DNA of 64,000 bases from Bacillota bacterium (GTDB lineage: Bacteria; Bacillota; Limnochordia; Limnochordales; Limnochordaceae): positions 124,001 through 188,000 of the forward strand of contig PIUA01000023.1 in NCBI GenBank assembly GCA_017577405.1. Direction: 5' to 3'. The notes beneath the pieces are model-generated. The model saw nothing but the letters and a program-made list of their open reading frames with translations. It made no database searches and had not been told where the DNA came from. Positions 55,235 through 64,000 of this stretch are shown here, in pieces (position 1 is the stretch's first letter; the number at the start of each line of letters is the position of its first letter). The translations under genes were made by a program, and so were the position numbers.

Positions 55235-57024
55235 GCCACCCCGCCATCATCGCCCACCACCTGGCCCGCCTCCAGGCGCCCGCCTGGCGGCCTCGGGCCC
55301 AAGCGGCCCGCCTCCTGGCTCCCTATGCGGCCCAGCCGCCCGTTTGGGAGGCCTTGGCCGCCCGGGTGGCTCAGGACCCCAACCTGGCCGTCCGCATCCA
55401 GGCCCTGCGGAGCCTGGCCCGCTCGGGCCGGCCCGAAAGCCTCCCCATCCTGGAGGCGGCCGTTGCCTCAGGGCCCGAACCCCTTCAGGAGCACGGGTTG
55501 TCGGGCCTGGCCGAGTGGGGGGTGGCCGCGGGTCGGGAAGAGGAGGCCTTCCGGCGGCTCCTGGAGCGGATCGAGTGTTGCGACGACCCGGAGGGCCTCC
55601 GGCGCCGGGGGGTGGCCCTCTACGCCCTGGGGGAGCTGGAGGTGGCCGGGGTTGAGGCCACCTTGGACCGGTTCGTCACCGCCCAGGAGCCGGTGGTGGC
55701 CGGCGGGGCGTGGAGCAGCCTGGCTTACCAGAAGCGGCGGGAGGTGCTGCCCCAGCTCCTGGAGCGGGTGGCCACCGCCCCAGATGAGTGGACCCACGAC
55801 CAGGCGCTGAAGACCGTCCGGCTCCTGGCCGATGTGCAGACCCGGTACTACCAGGTTCCCTGGTCCGACGATGCGGGCTGGCTGGCGGGGATGCAGCGGG
55901 CCTTCCCCCCGCCCCTCCAGCCCCAGACCCAGGAGCTGGTGGACGGGCTGGTCGCCGCCTGGCAGAGGGAGGATTACCCGGGGGCCGCGGCCCGTTTGGC
56001 AGCCCTCGCCGACCGGCTGGTGGCCGCCTTCGGCCGGTATCATGGCCGCTGGAACGGCGCCCCCGATGAGCCCCTGCCCGACGCCTGGCTCTGGGAGACC
56101 GACCCCGTCACCTGGGCCCGGTTCCAAATCCTGCGGGCGTGGGCCCATCGACCCCATTTGTTCGCCGGCCGGTGGCGGCGCTGGGCCCAGGAGGAGCTCA
56201 GGACCGCGGTCGCCTGCTTCCTCGAGACGACCCGCCGGCTCAATTGGCTCCACCGGGCGTGGACGGGCCAGGCGCCGCCCGAGGCGGCCAGCGCCCTGGG
56301 GCACGCGGTCTGGGCCTTGGATGCCGACCAGGAGCGGCCCCCCTACCGGCGCCTCACCCTCCTGAGCCGCCAGGGCCGGGAGGCGCTGCCGGCCCTCCGG
56401 GCCTTCCTCGCCGATCCCCTGGCCACCCACGGCCACCTCTGGGCGGCCGAACTCCTGGCCCGGTTGGGCGAGCCTGAGGACCTGGACCGGTTCCTGGCCC
56501 TGGCCACCGATCCTTGGGTGGGGGAGGCGGCCCAGGCGGGGGCGGCCGCGTATGGGGCCGCCGCCCTCACCCGGGTGAGCGGGTGGCTCCGCCAGAAGGA
56601 GGAGGACGCCTGGCTGGCCGCGGTGGGGGTGGCCAGCCGGATCCCCCTCCCCGAGAGCTGGCTCCTCCTGGGGGAGCGCCTTCCCCAGGCGGAAGGCCCC
56701 CGCTTCCACGCCCTGGTGGCCGGGCTGGTCCGGCTGGGGGGAGCGGCGGCGCTGGAGCGCCTCATCGAGGCGGGCCGGACTCTGGACGGGGAGCGGGCCC
56801 GGCTCGCCCAGCAGGGCGCGGTCTACCTGGCCCACTGGGAGGAGCTGACCCACCTGCTGCCCGCCGAGTGGGCGGAGGTCCCGCCCCTCGCGCCCCTGCC
56901 CGATGCGCCAGCGGTGGGGGTGCACGAGTTCGACGTCTACACCACCCCCGACCAGCCCGACCCGGACCCCTCGGACCCACGCCTGCCCGAGCCGCCCGCC
57001 CCTGTCGAGCCCGGCGGGGCCTGA
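55231..57024 (+). CDS. Large HEAT-repeat-like protein of unknown function
   Basis: A 597-residue protein with no signal peptide. The first 220 residues are helical repeats (for example VRIQALRSLARSGRPESLPIL), with similar units at about 390-480. The middle (about 220-380) is Trp-rich with RYHGRWNGAPDE. The C-terminus is acidic and proline-rich. I do not recognise a characterised family. It starts within the transaminase stop (ATGA), which suggests co-translation and perhaps a shared process. Confidence 0.6.
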   Translation: MSHPAIIAHHLARLQAPAWRPRAQAARLLAPYAAQPPVWEALAARVAQDPNLAVRIQALRSLARSGRPESLPILEAAVASGPEPLQEHGLSGLAEWGVAAGREEEAFRRLLERIECCDDPEGLRRRGVALYALGELEVAGVEATLDRFVTAQEPVVAGGAWSSLAYQKRREVLPQLLERVATAPDEWTHDQALKTVRLLADVQTRYYQVPWSDDAGWLAGMQRAFPPPLQPQTQELVDGLVAAWQREDYPGAAARLAALADRLVAAFGRYHGRWNGAPDEPLPDAWLWETDPVTWARFQILRAWAHRPHLFAGRWRRWAQEELRTAVACFLETTRRLNWLHRAWTGQAPPEAASALGHAVWALDADQERPPYRRLTLLSRQGREALPALRAFLADPLATHGHLWAAELLARLGEPEDLDRFLALATDPWVGEAAQAGAAAYGAAALTRVSGWLRQKEEDAWLAAVGVASRIPLPESWLLLGERLPQAEGPRFHALVAGLVRLGGAAALERLIEAGRTLDGERARLAQQGAVYLAHWEELTHLLPAEWAEVPPLAPLPDAPAVGVHEFDVYTTPDQPDPDPSDPRLPEPPAPVEPGGA

Positions 57025-57063
57025 GCGGGCCTGGGCCTCTGACGGGCGGGCCAAGGAAGGACG

Positions 57064-57912
57064 ATGTCTGTGCAGCTCGGTTGCCACCTGAGTGTCAGCA
57101 AAGGCTTTGCCAAAGCGGTGGAGCGGGCCCACGAGCTGGGTGCCGATCTCCTCCAGTACTTCCCCAAGAACCCCCGCAGCCACCGGCCCAAGGCGGTGGA
57201 CCGGGAGGCCATGTTCCGCCAGTCCCAGCGGGCCCGGGAGGAGGGGTTCCTCTCGGTGGCCCATTCGCCCTACGTGACCAACCTGGCCACCCCCGACCCG
57301 GACCTGGCGGAGATCACCGTCACCTCCATCGTCAACGACCTGGAGATCGCCGAAGCCTACGGCACCCCCTACGTGGTGGTCCACTGCGGCCGCCACATGG
57401 ATCAGGGGCGGGAGGCGGGCATCCGGCGGATGGTGGAACTCTTGGACCGGATCCATGAGCGCTACCAGGGTCCCGCCCAGCTCCTCTTGGAGAACACCGC
57501 CGGCCAGGGGACCGAGCTGGGCACCCACTTTGAGGAGCTGGCCGAGATCCGCTCCCGGCTGGCCCAGCCTGAGCGGGTGGGGTACTGCATCGACACCTGC
57601 CACGCTTTCGCCGCCGGCATCCTGGACTTCGAGGCCTGGGACGAGTTCCTGGCCTTGATCCAGCAAGACGGGTTCCTGGAGTGGGTCAAGGTCTTCCACC
57701 TGAACGACAGCCGCTTCCCCCAGGGGAGCCGGCGGGACCGGCATGCCAAGTTGGGCCAGGGGGAGATAGGCCAGGCCAACCTGACCCGCTTCCTCACCGA
57801 GCCCCTCTTCCAGAGCATCCCCTTCATCCTGGAGACGCCGGTGGAGGACGAGCTGGAGTACGGCGACGAGATGCGGCTCGCCCGGACCTGGGTGGCCCAG
57901 GCCCAGGGCTAG
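57064..57912 (+). CDS. nfo: Endonuclease IV (AP endonuclease)
   Basis: Zinc-dependent base-excision-repair nuclease, 282 residues. The TIM-barrel motifs GCHLSVSKGFAKAV, VVVHCGRH, LLLENTAGQG, YCIDTCHAFAAG, FHLNDSR and FILETP hold the metal ligands. GGAAGGACG precedes the ATG. Its stop codon shares CTAG with the convergent flippase gene. Confidence 0.93.
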   Translation: MSVQLGCHLSVSKGFAKAVERAHELGADLLQYFPKNPRSHRPKAVDREAMFRQSQRAREEGFLSVAHSPYVTNLATPDPDLAEITVTSIVNDLEIAEAYGTPYVVVHCGRHMDQGREAGIRRMVELLDRIHERYQGPAQLLLENTAGQGTELGTHFEELAEIRSRLAQPERVGYCIDTCHAFAAGILDFEAWDEFLALIQQDGFLEWVKVFHLNDSRFPQGSRRDRHAKLGQGEIGQANLTRFLTEPLFQSIPFILETPVEDELEYGDEMRLARTWVAQAQG

Positions 57913-59258
57913 CGCCGCGCCCTGCGGAGCCGGCGCCAGAGCCCCCGGCCGTTGAGGAGCGCGGAGAGAAGCTCATCGGCCACCAGGGCCCAGGCGGCCC
58001 CCAGGATGGTAAGGTCCGGCCGGGCGACCAGGACGTGGATGAGCCCCAAGCGGAGGCTGCTGGCGAGCAGGAAGGTGACCAACGGCGTCCGGGTCTCGCC
58101 CAGCCCCAGCAGGGCCGCCGTCAGGGTGTGGTTGACGTAGGCGAAGGGGGCCGACAGGGCCAGCACCCGGACCTGGCCCGCAATCTGGGGCTCACCGTAG
58201 AGGAGGCCGGCCATCCGGGCGGGTTGCCAGGCCAGCAGGGCCCAACTCGCCAGGCCCACCGCGCCCGCCAGCACCAGGGCCTGGCCGAGGCGGCGCTGGA
58301 CAGCGGTCCAGCGCTCCTGGGCCGCCTGGGCGGCCAGGTCGGGCATGAGCACCTGGGTGATGGGCCAGACGGCCACCATGGGCAGGTAGAGGAGGGGCAA
58401 GGCCATGCCCGTCAGCTCCCCGTAGAGGATGGTGGCCTCGGCCGCGGCCAGGCCCGCTGCCTGGAGCCGGCGGGGGATGAGGACCGCGTTGATGGTGGCC
58501 GTCAGGTTGTTCACCAGTTGGAGGAGGAGCAGGGGGGAGGCGAGCCTCAGGAGGCGGCGGGCCACCGCCAGGGGGCTGGCCCAGAGGAGCCACACCCCAC
58601 CCGTCCGGGAGGCCGCGGGGAGGGGAACGGGCGGCCAGGAAGGGGGCCCCACCCGGAGGCGCCATGCCAGGGCCAGGAGGCTGACCAGCTCCCCCACCGC
58701 GGAGCCGACGACGATGGCCGCCGCCACCGTCCCGTGCCCGAAGGGAAGGGCCATCCAGGCAAGGGCCATCACCGCGCCCACCCGGACCACCTGTTCCACC
58801 GTCTGGGTGGCGGCCAGATCGGCCATCATCTGCCGGCCCTGGGCGATGGCCCGGACCACCGTGCCCACGGCCGCGGGCAAGAGCCACAGGGGCAGGACCC
58901 GCACCGCCAGCAGGCTCCGCTCGTCGTGGAGGAGGCGCTGGCCGATCCACGGGGTGAGGAGGGCCAGGCCCGCGCCCGTGGCCAGGGTGGCCACCACCGT
59001 CAGACCGAGGCCCGTCTGCTCCACCCGCCGGGCCTGGAGCCGGCGGGCCCGGCCCCGGGCGTCGGAGGTCATCTGGGCGACGGGGCCCGGCAGCCCCAGG
59101 GTGGCCAGGTGGAGGGCCAGCCGGAAGATGGGAGAGGCCATCTGGAAGATGCCGATGGCCTCCGCGCCCACGAGCCGGACCAGGGCGACCCGATAGAGGG
59201 CGCCCAAGCCGCGGGCGAACAGACCGGCGATCCCGAGCCAGATGGCCCCTCGGATCAA
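57909..59258 (-). CDS. MOP-superfamily flippase, SpoVB/oligosaccharide type
   Basis: Polytopic membrane protein of 449 residues with about 12-14 predicted helices. The N-terminus reads IRGAIWLGIAGLFARGLGAL, as in SpoVB-like proteins, and LLLLQLVNNLTATINAVLIPRR lies near 240. Relatives flip lipid-linked cell-wall or polysaccharide precursors. TTG 59258 has no good ribosome site. A CTG at 59270 has GGAAGGAG at proper spacing and may be the real start. Its stop overlaps nfo tail to tail. Confidence 0.8.
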   Translation of the reverse strand: MIRGAIWLGIAGLFARGLGALYRVALVRLVGAEAIGIFQMASPIFRLALHLATLGLPGPVAQMTSDARGRARRLQARRVEQTGLGLTVVATLATGAGLALLTPWIGQRLLHDERSLLAVRVLPLWLLPAAVGTVVRAIAQGRQMMADLAATQTVEQVVRVGAVMALAWMALPFGHGTVAAAIVVGSAVGELVSLLALAWRLRVGPPSWPPVPLPAASRTGGVWLLWASPLAVARRLLRLASPLLLLQLVNNLTATINAVLIPRRLQAAGLAAAEATILYGELTGMALPLLYLPMVAVWPITQVLMPDLAAQAAQERWTAVQRRLGQALVLAGAVGLASWALLAWQPARMAGLLYGEPQIAGQVRVLALSAPFAYVNHTLTAALLGLGETRTPLVTFLLASSLRLGLIHVLVARPDLTILGAAWALVADELLSALLNGRGLWRRLRRARR

Positions 59259-59372
59259 GGGTGAGCGCAGCGTGCGACCGCTCCTTCCCGGCGGAGAGAG
59301 GCTCTCAGGGAAGGATATCGGCGGGGTCCCCTGGGAAGAACCTCGCCCCAGGGCGGCCGCCGGGGCCCGTCC

Positions 59373-59519
59373 TCACTCGGAACGGACGGGCTCGAGCCGC
59401 TTCACCTGGTAGGACGCTGAACGGCCGTCGCGCATCCGGCCGCTCCGTCGCCCCAACTCGTTCAAGACCCGCCGCAGGTACTCCGGGTCGGACCAAAACC
59501 GCCAGGAATCACCCTGCAT
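59373..59519 (-). CDS. Possible small protein of 48 residues
   Basis: Short ORF starting ATG 59519 after a GGGGGGCG-type site. It encodes a charged peptide with WRFWSDPEYLRRVLNELG and an Arg-rich remainder ending VKRLEPVRSE. The amphipathic first half and normal residue mix are more protein-like than most shadow ORFs here. No family recognised. It sits alone between the flippase and exporter genes. Confidence 0.4.
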   Translation of the reverse strand: MQGDSWRFWSDPEYLRRVLNELGRRSGRMRDGRSASYQVKRLEPVRSE

Positions 59520-59610
59520 CCCGATCGCCCCCCTTCCCGTACGGTGGACTCTCCTCACCAAGGTACACGGGGCGGGGGCGGGGGGTGGTAGCTCCAGGGT
59601 CCCGGTTCCC

Positions 59611-61515
59611 TCAGCCGCCGGCCGTCTCCGGCGCCCCGAAGGCGTTGGGGGCGGGGCCGGGGGCGGCGGGTCCCGGGGCGGGCCGGGCGGCCGCTTCGGG
59701 ATTCTGGCTCTGGAACTGGAGCTGGTACAGCCTCCAGTAGAGGCCCCGCTGGGCCAGGAGCTCCTCGTGGGTGCCCGCCTCCCGGATCCGGCCCCGCTGG
59801 AGGACCAGGATCTGGTCGGCCGACTGGATGGTGGAGAGGCGGTGGGCCACCACCAGGGTGGTCCGCCTGGCCATGAGGGTGCGGAGGGCCTCCTGGATCA
59901 GCATCTCCGTCTCGGTGTCGATGTTGGCCGTCGCCTCGTCCAGGATGAGGATCCGCGGGTCGGCGGCCAGGGCCCGGGCGAAGGCCAGGAGCTGGCGCTG
60001 GCCGGCGGAGAAGGTGGAGCCCCGCTCGCTCACCATCTCCTGGTAGCCGTTGGGGAGGCGTTCGATCCACCGGTCGGCGTGGACCGCGGCGGCCACCCGG
60101 CGGACCTCATCGTCGCTCAAGGGCTTGCCTAGGCGGATGTTGTCGGCGATGGTGCCGCTGAAGAGGAAGACATCCTGCAGGACCACGCCCACCTGGGAGC
60201 GGAGCTCCCTCTGGGGGATCTCCCGGATGTCGACGCCGTCGATGAGGATCCGCCCCCGCTGCACGTCGTAGAGACGGAGGAGCAGGTTCAGGATGGAGCT
60301 TTTGCCCGCCCCCGTGGGGCCCACCAGGGCCACCGTCTGGCCCGGCTCCACGTGGAAGGTGATGTCCTCCAGGACCCAATCCTCATCCCGGTAGGCGAAG
60401 AAGACGTGCTCGAAGTCGATCCGGCCCCGGATGGGGCGGACGTGCTTGGGATGGACCGGGTCGGGGATGGCCTCCTGGTTGTCCAAGAGCTCAAAGATCC
60501 GCTCGGCCGAGGCCATGGCCGACTGCATGATGTTGTACTTCTCCGTCAGGTCGTTGATGGGCCGGAAGAGCTGCTGCAGGTAGTTGATGAAGGCGTAGAG
60601 GATCCCGAAGGAGAGATCCCCCGCCAGGACCCGCACCCCGCCGTACCAGAGGAGGGCGGCGATGCCCAGGGAGGCGATCAGGTCCATCAACGGCCGGAAG
60701 ATGGCGAAGTAGGTCAGCTCCCGCATGCTGGCCTCGTAGTAGCTCCTGTTGATCCGCTCAAAGGCCCGGGCCTGGCGGGCCTCCTGGTGGAAGGCCTGGA
60801 CCGTCTTCATCCCCGCCAGGTTCTCGGCGAAGAAGGCGTTGATCCGGGAGAGACGGCTCCGGACCTCCCGGTAGGCCGCCCGGGCCTTCACCCGGAAGAC
60901 GATGGCCGTGACCACCACCAGGGGCAAGACCGCGAAGCTGATCAAGGCCAGGCCCCGATGCAGGCGGACCATCACCACCATGATCCCCACCAGGATCAAG
61001 AGGTCCTGGAAGAGGTTGACCAACACGTTGGTGTACATCTCGTTGAGCTGCTCGGTGTCGTTGGTCACCCGGGTGGTCAGCCGTCCCAAGGGCTGCCGGT
61101 CGAAGAAGGCCAGGGGCCGGCCCTGCAGGTGGTGGAAGATCTCCTGGCGCATGTCGAAGATGATCCGCTGGCTCGTCCACTGGAGGACGTAGAGCTGGCC
61201 GAAGCGGAGCACGAAGGCGGTCACCTGGAGGCCGAGGAGGATGAGGGCGATGCGGACCACCGCCCGCAGGTGGCCTTCCAGCACCTGGCTCGCCTGGCCC
61301 GCCACATACCCCGCCGTCACCTGGGAAAGGTGGTTGTCGATGGCCACGCTCACCAGGTAGGGGCGGGCCAGTTCGGTGACGGTGATGATCAGAAGCATGA
61401 GCACACTCAAGAGAATCCACGGCCAGTAGGGGCGGGCGTAGGCCAAAAGGCGCCGCATCAGGCGGGCGTCGTACGCCTTGCCCAGAACCTCGTCCTCGTG
61501 AAAGGCCACCCTCAC
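59611..61515 (-). CDS. ABC exporter half-transporter, YheH/BmrD-like subunit
   Basis: A 634-residue half-transporter with six helices (about 30-330) and an NBD from about 375. Walker A GPTGAGKSS, LILDEATANIDTETE with the catalytic Glu, and a modified signature FSAGQRQLLAFARA are present. A Pro/Ala-rich tail follows about residue 610. The GTG at 61515 overlaps the stop of its partner gene, with which it should form a heterodimer exporting drugs or lipids. Confidence 0.88.
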   Translation of the reverse strand: MRVAFHEDEVLGKAYDARLMRRLLAYARPYWPWILLSVLMLLIITVTELARPYLVSVAIDNHLSQVTAGYVAGQASQVLEGHLRAVVRIALILLGLQVTAFVLRFGQLYVLQWTSQRIIFDMRQEIFHHLQGRPLAFFDRQPLGRLTTRVTNDTEQLNEMYTNVLVNLFQDLLILVGIMVVMVRLHRGLALISFAVLPLVVVTAIVFRVKARAAYREVRSRLSRINAFFAENLAGMKTVQAFHQEARQARAFERINRSYYEASMRELTYFAIFRPLMDLIASLGIAALLWYGGVRVLAGDLSFGILYAFINYLQQLFRPINDLTEKYNIMQSAMASAERIFELLDNQEAIPDPVHPKHVRPIRGRIDFEHVFFAYRDEDWVLEDITFHVEPGQTVALVGPTGAGKSSILNLLLRLYDVQRGRILIDGVDIREIPQRELRSQVGVVLQDVFLFSGTIADNIRLGKPLSDDEVRRVAAAVHADRWIERLPNGYQEMVSERGSTFSAGQRQLLAFARALAADPRILILDEATANIDTETEMLIQEALRTLMARRTTLVVAHRLSTIQSADQILVLQRGRIREAGTHEELLAQRGLYWRLYQLQFQSQNPEAAARPAPGPAAPGPAPNAFGAPETAGG

Positions 61516-63260
61516 ACCTCCTCCAGGCTGGCCTCCAGGAGCTGGCGCTCGTGGAGCCAGGCATAGAAGCCGCCCTGGGCCACCAGCTCCTGGTGGGTGC
61601 CCCGCTCGACCACCCGGCCCTCATCCAGGACCAGGATCTGGTCGGCCTGCTGGACGGTGGAGATCCGGTGGGCGATGAGCAGGGTGGTCCGCCCCCGGAT
61701 CACCTCCCGCAAGCCTTGGAGAATCCGCTCCTCCGTCTGGGTGTCCACCGCCGAGAGGGCGTCGTCCAGGATGAGGATGGGGGGATCCTTGGCCAGGGCC
61801 CGGGCGATGGCGATCCGCTGCCGCTGGCCGCCCGAGAGGGTGACACCCCGCTCGCCCACCTCCGTCTCGTACCCTTGGGGCAGGGCGACCACCTCGTCGT
61901 GGATTTGGGCGAGACGGGCCGCCGCCTCCAGCCGGCCCGGGGGCGGCTCGGCAAAGGCCAGGCCGATGTTCTTGGCGACGGTGGTGGAGAAGAGGAAGCT
62001 CTCCTGAGGCACGTAGCCGATGGACTCCCGGACGGTGGCCAGGGGCAGGTCCAGGATGTCGTGCCCGTCCAGGAAGATGGTCCCCCGGGGCGGATCGTAC
62101 AGGCGCAAGAGGAGCTGGGCCAGGGTGCTCTTGCCCGAGCCCGTCCGGCCCACCAGGGCCAGGGTCTGGCCCGCCTCCAGCCGGAAGCTGACGTCCTGCA
62201 GGGCCGGGGTGGTGCTGCCCGGGTAGGTGAAGGTGAGGTTGCGGACCTCGATGCTTCCCTTCAGACTCTGGACCGGCAGGGGGTTCTCCGCCTCCACCAC
62301 CTCCGAGCGCTGGGCGAAGAGGGCGTTGAGCCGCTCCATGGAGGCCGAGCCCCGCTGGAGGTGGTTGATGACGAAGCCCATGGCCATCACCGGCCAGACC
62401 AGCATCCCTAAGTAGCTGTTGAAGGCGACGAAATCACCTAGGGAGATGGTCCCCCGCAAGACCATGGCCCCGCCGTAGGCCAGCATGAGGACGAAGCTGA
62501 GGCCTGAGACAAACTGAACCAGAGGCTGGAAGACGGCGCTCACCCGGACCAGGCGCATTTGGGCCCGCACGTACGCCTCGTTCACCCGGGCGAACTTGGC
62601 CTCTTCCGCCGCCTCCTGGGCGAAGGAGCGGATGACCCGGACGCCCCACAGGTTCTCCTGGACCGTGTCCGTCAGCTGGGCGAAGGCCTCCTGCACCCGG
62701 CGGAAACGGCGATGGATCTGCCCCCCGAAATGGGTGACCGCCCAGGCCAGGAAGGGGAGGGGGAGGCTGGCCAGCAGGGTGAGCCGCCAGTTGGCCACCA
62801 GGAACATGGAGACCAGGGTGGCCACCGAGAGGAAGAGGGAGTCGACGGCCATAACGATGCCCGGTCCCATGGCGTGCCGGATGGCGTGGATGTCGTTGGT
62901 GGCGTGGGCCATCAGATCCCCTGTCTTGTGACGGTCGAAGAAGCTGGGGGAGAGGCTCTGGAGGTGCTCGAAGAGGCGCTGACGCAAGGTATAGTCGAGC
63001 AGGCGCGCCGTGCCGTTGATGTACATCCTCCAGAAGTACCGGCCCACCGCCACCAAGAGGGCCAGGCCCAAGATGAGGCCCGCGTAGCGGAGGGCCAGGG
63101 CCACGGTGAGCTGGCCCGCCTCGTAGGCATCGGCGAAGCGGCCGAGAAGCCGGGGCGTGATCAGCTGAAGGACGTCCACCACCAGGAGCCAGAGGATGCC
63201 GAGAGCATACCGGTGCCAGTAGCGACGAAAGAAGGGTCGAAGGGAACGAAAAGCGCGCAC
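61512..63260 (-). CDS. ABC exporter half-transporter, YheI/BmrC-like subunit
   Basis: A 582-residue partner subunit. Six helices, then an NBD with GRTGSGKSTLAQLLLRL, a canonical LSGGQRQRIAIARAL signature and Walker B LILDDALSAVDTQTE, where Asp replaces the catalytic Glu. Its partner keeps the Glu but has the altered signature, so the pair has one degenerate and one consensus ATP site. GTG 63260 has AAGGAGGA six bases upstream; the longer frame from 63326 is less likely. Confidence 0.88.
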   Translation of the reverse strand: MRAFRSLRPFFRRYWHRYALGILWLLVVDVLQLITPRLLGRFADAYEAGQLTVALALRYAGLILGLALLVAVGRYFWRMYINGTARLLDYTLRQRLFEHLQSLSPSFFDRHKTGDLMAHATNDIHAIRHAMGPGIVMAVDSLFLSVATLVSMFLVANWRLTLLASLPLPFLAWAVTHFGGQIHRRFRRVQEAFAQLTDTVQENLWGVRVIRSFAQEAAEEAKFARVNEAYVRAQMRLVRVSAVFQPLVQFVSGLSFVLMLAYGGAMVLRGTISLGDFVAFNSYLGMLVWPVMAMGFVINHLQRGSASMERLNALFAQRSEVVEAENPLPVQSLKGSIEVRNLTFTYPGSTTPALQDVSFRLEAGQTLALVGRTGSGKSTLAQLLLRLYDPPRGTIFLDGHDILDLPLATVRESIGYVPQESFLFSTTVAKNIGLAFAEPPPGRLEAAARLAQIHDEVVALPQGYETEVGERGVTLSGGQRQRIAIARALAKDPPILILDDALSAVDTQTEERILQGLREVIRGRTTLLIAHRISTVQQADQILVLDEGRVVERGTHQELVAQGGFYAWLHERQLLEASLEEV

Positions 63261-63359
63261 CTCTGTCCTCCTTGGTTGGCCGGGGTTGGGCTTGGGGCGG
63301 CGAACCCGTGCCCCGGTGGTGATCACCGCCTTGAGGTGGGCGTTCCAGCCCTGGAGCCC

Positions 63360-63365
63360 TATAAT
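63360..63365 (+). promoter_or_regulatory. Consensus -10 element for the radical SAM gene
   Basis: A perfect TATAAT, rare in this GC-rich sequence. No good -35 lies 16-18 bases upstream (TTGAGG at 63331 is 23 bases away). Transcription would start near 63372. Confidence 0.5.
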
Positions 63366-63431
63366 GAACGTGAAGCCCGGTTGATGGACGATTCACGTCC
63401 CAGGTTACTCGACCCCCAGGAGGTTTTCAAG

Positions 63432-64000
63432 GTGGCGGCCCCCATCCCCCTGGCCTCGGTGGAGGCCATCGAAAAAGAGCACACCCTCCTCCTGCGCCCC
63501 GCCCCTGGGGAGCCGCTCCGCCTCCTCAGCCTCGACGGGGAGGGGCGGTGGCTCCGGGCCCAAGGCGAGACCTGGTACGCCAAGCGGGGCCTGGACAGCC
63601 GGGTTCTCATGAAGGAACGCTCCGGAGGCCGCTGGCAGGCCCGCCGCTTGCCACCCGATGAGGCGGCGGCCCTCCACCACCAGATCCACCGGTGGCTCTC
63701 GGGCCTGGCCCAGGTGGCCCCCGCCCAGGGATGGACCGAGCGGGTTCAGCGGTGGGTGGAGGCGGCCGCCGCTTGGACGCCCAGGCGGCTGGCGGCCGAG
63801 GCGGATCGGTACCGGCACGTCTACGGCCGCATCCCCATCCTGCCGCCCGATCTGTACAACGCCATCGTCATCCAGGCGACCCGGGGCTGCAGCTACAACC
63901 AGTGCTCCTTCTGCACCTTCTACCACGGCATCCCCTTCCGGCCCCTGGCGCCCGAGGAGGTGGAGGCGCAGATCGAGGGCCTCCGGGTTCTGTACGGGAA
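63432..64000 (+). CDS. Radical SAM protein (3' end beyond window)
   Basis: Partial gene, 189 codons visible, open to the window end. The iron-sulfur motif IQATRGCSYNQCSFCTFYHG lies at the C-terminal side of the visible part, with Cx4Cx2C spacing as in the GCSYNKCTFC group of radical SAM proteins. About 150 residues without motifs precede it. GTG 63432 has CCAGGAGG nine bases upstream; ATG 63384 would add 16 residues but lacks a ribosome site. The reaction cannot be named from the fragment. Confidence 0.75.
   Translation, partial: MAAPIPLASVEAIEKEHTLLLRPAPGEPLRLLSLDGEGRWLRAQGETWYAKRGLDSRVLMKERSGGRWQARRLPPDEAAALHHQIHRWLSGLAQVAPAQGWTERVQRWVEAAAAWTPRRLAAEADRYRHVYGRIPILPPDLYNAIVIQATRGCSYNQCSFCTFYHGIPFRPLAPEEVEAQIEGLRVLYG

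Noticed and set aside
59261-59740. Plus-strand 159-codon frame between the flippase and exporter genes
   Set aside because: Arg/Pro/Gly-rich, no family features, and it overlaps the end of the exporter gene antisense.

Overview
The window is a very GC-rich (about 70 percent by eye), densely coded bacterial chromosome segment. It holds about 54 supported protein genes, two of them cut by the window edges. I found no tRNA, rRNA, CRISPR array or insertion sequence. The gene content points to a diderm (outer-membrane) lineage within the Firmicutes, most likely a Limnochordia-like organism. It combines lipopolysaccharide genes (lpxA, lpxI, lpxB, msbA-like, lptB, lptF/G) and SLH-domain outer-membrane porins of the OmpM type with Firmicutes-style genes (SpoVB-like flippase, ECF ATPases, D-amino acid transaminase, GTG/TTG starts with strong AGGAGG sites). 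The taxonomic placement is inference.

Layout. 1-11372 (+) is an envelope operon with start/stop overlaps: lpxA (partial), lpxI, lpxB, an LpxB-like protein, an MsbA-like exporter, a second LpxB-like protein, a nucleotide-sugar epimerase, lptB, lptF/G and a DUF3084 coiled-coil protein. 11568-17528 (+) encodes three SLH/outer-membrane proteins, a RuvC/YqgF-fold protein and an exported repeat protein. 17761-21129 (+) has a ParB-like protein followed by a Gfo/Idh dehydrogenase and a DegT aminotransferase, possibly a GnnA/GnnB pair making UDP-GlcNAc3N for lipid A. 21209-24968 (-) has an AsnB whose catalytic Cys is Ser, a B12-binding mutase-like protein and a GlsB-type membrane protein.

25146-29118 (+) is a high-affinity phosphate system, pstSCAB, behind a phased 11-bp repeat array that looks like a PHO box. 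29293-31057 (+) has a small membrane protein and a GltD-like oxidoreductase. 31047-37309 (-) has a mannose-type glycan module (manC, GT4, an alpha/alpha-barrel protein) downstream of a birA-ecfA-ecfA operon. 37474-48805 is mostly metabolic: fused malic enzyme, adenosine deaminase, beta-lactamase-like hydrolase, patatin, lipid kinase, atypical SDR, alpha/beta hydrolase and three tandem M42 peptidases. 49334-52567 (+) carries two tandem chemoreceptors. 52699-64000 has hemL, a D-amino acid transaminase, a large HEAT-like protein, endonuclease IV, a SpoVB-like flippase, a heterodimeric ABC exporter and the start of a radical SAM gene.

Together the first 21 kb looks like an envelope-building region: lipid A acylation and disaccharide formation, possible supply of an amino-sugar precursor, flipping and transport of LPS, and proteins that tether the outer membrane to the cell wall. 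The rest is accessory metabolism and transport in short operons separated by GC-rich hairpins.
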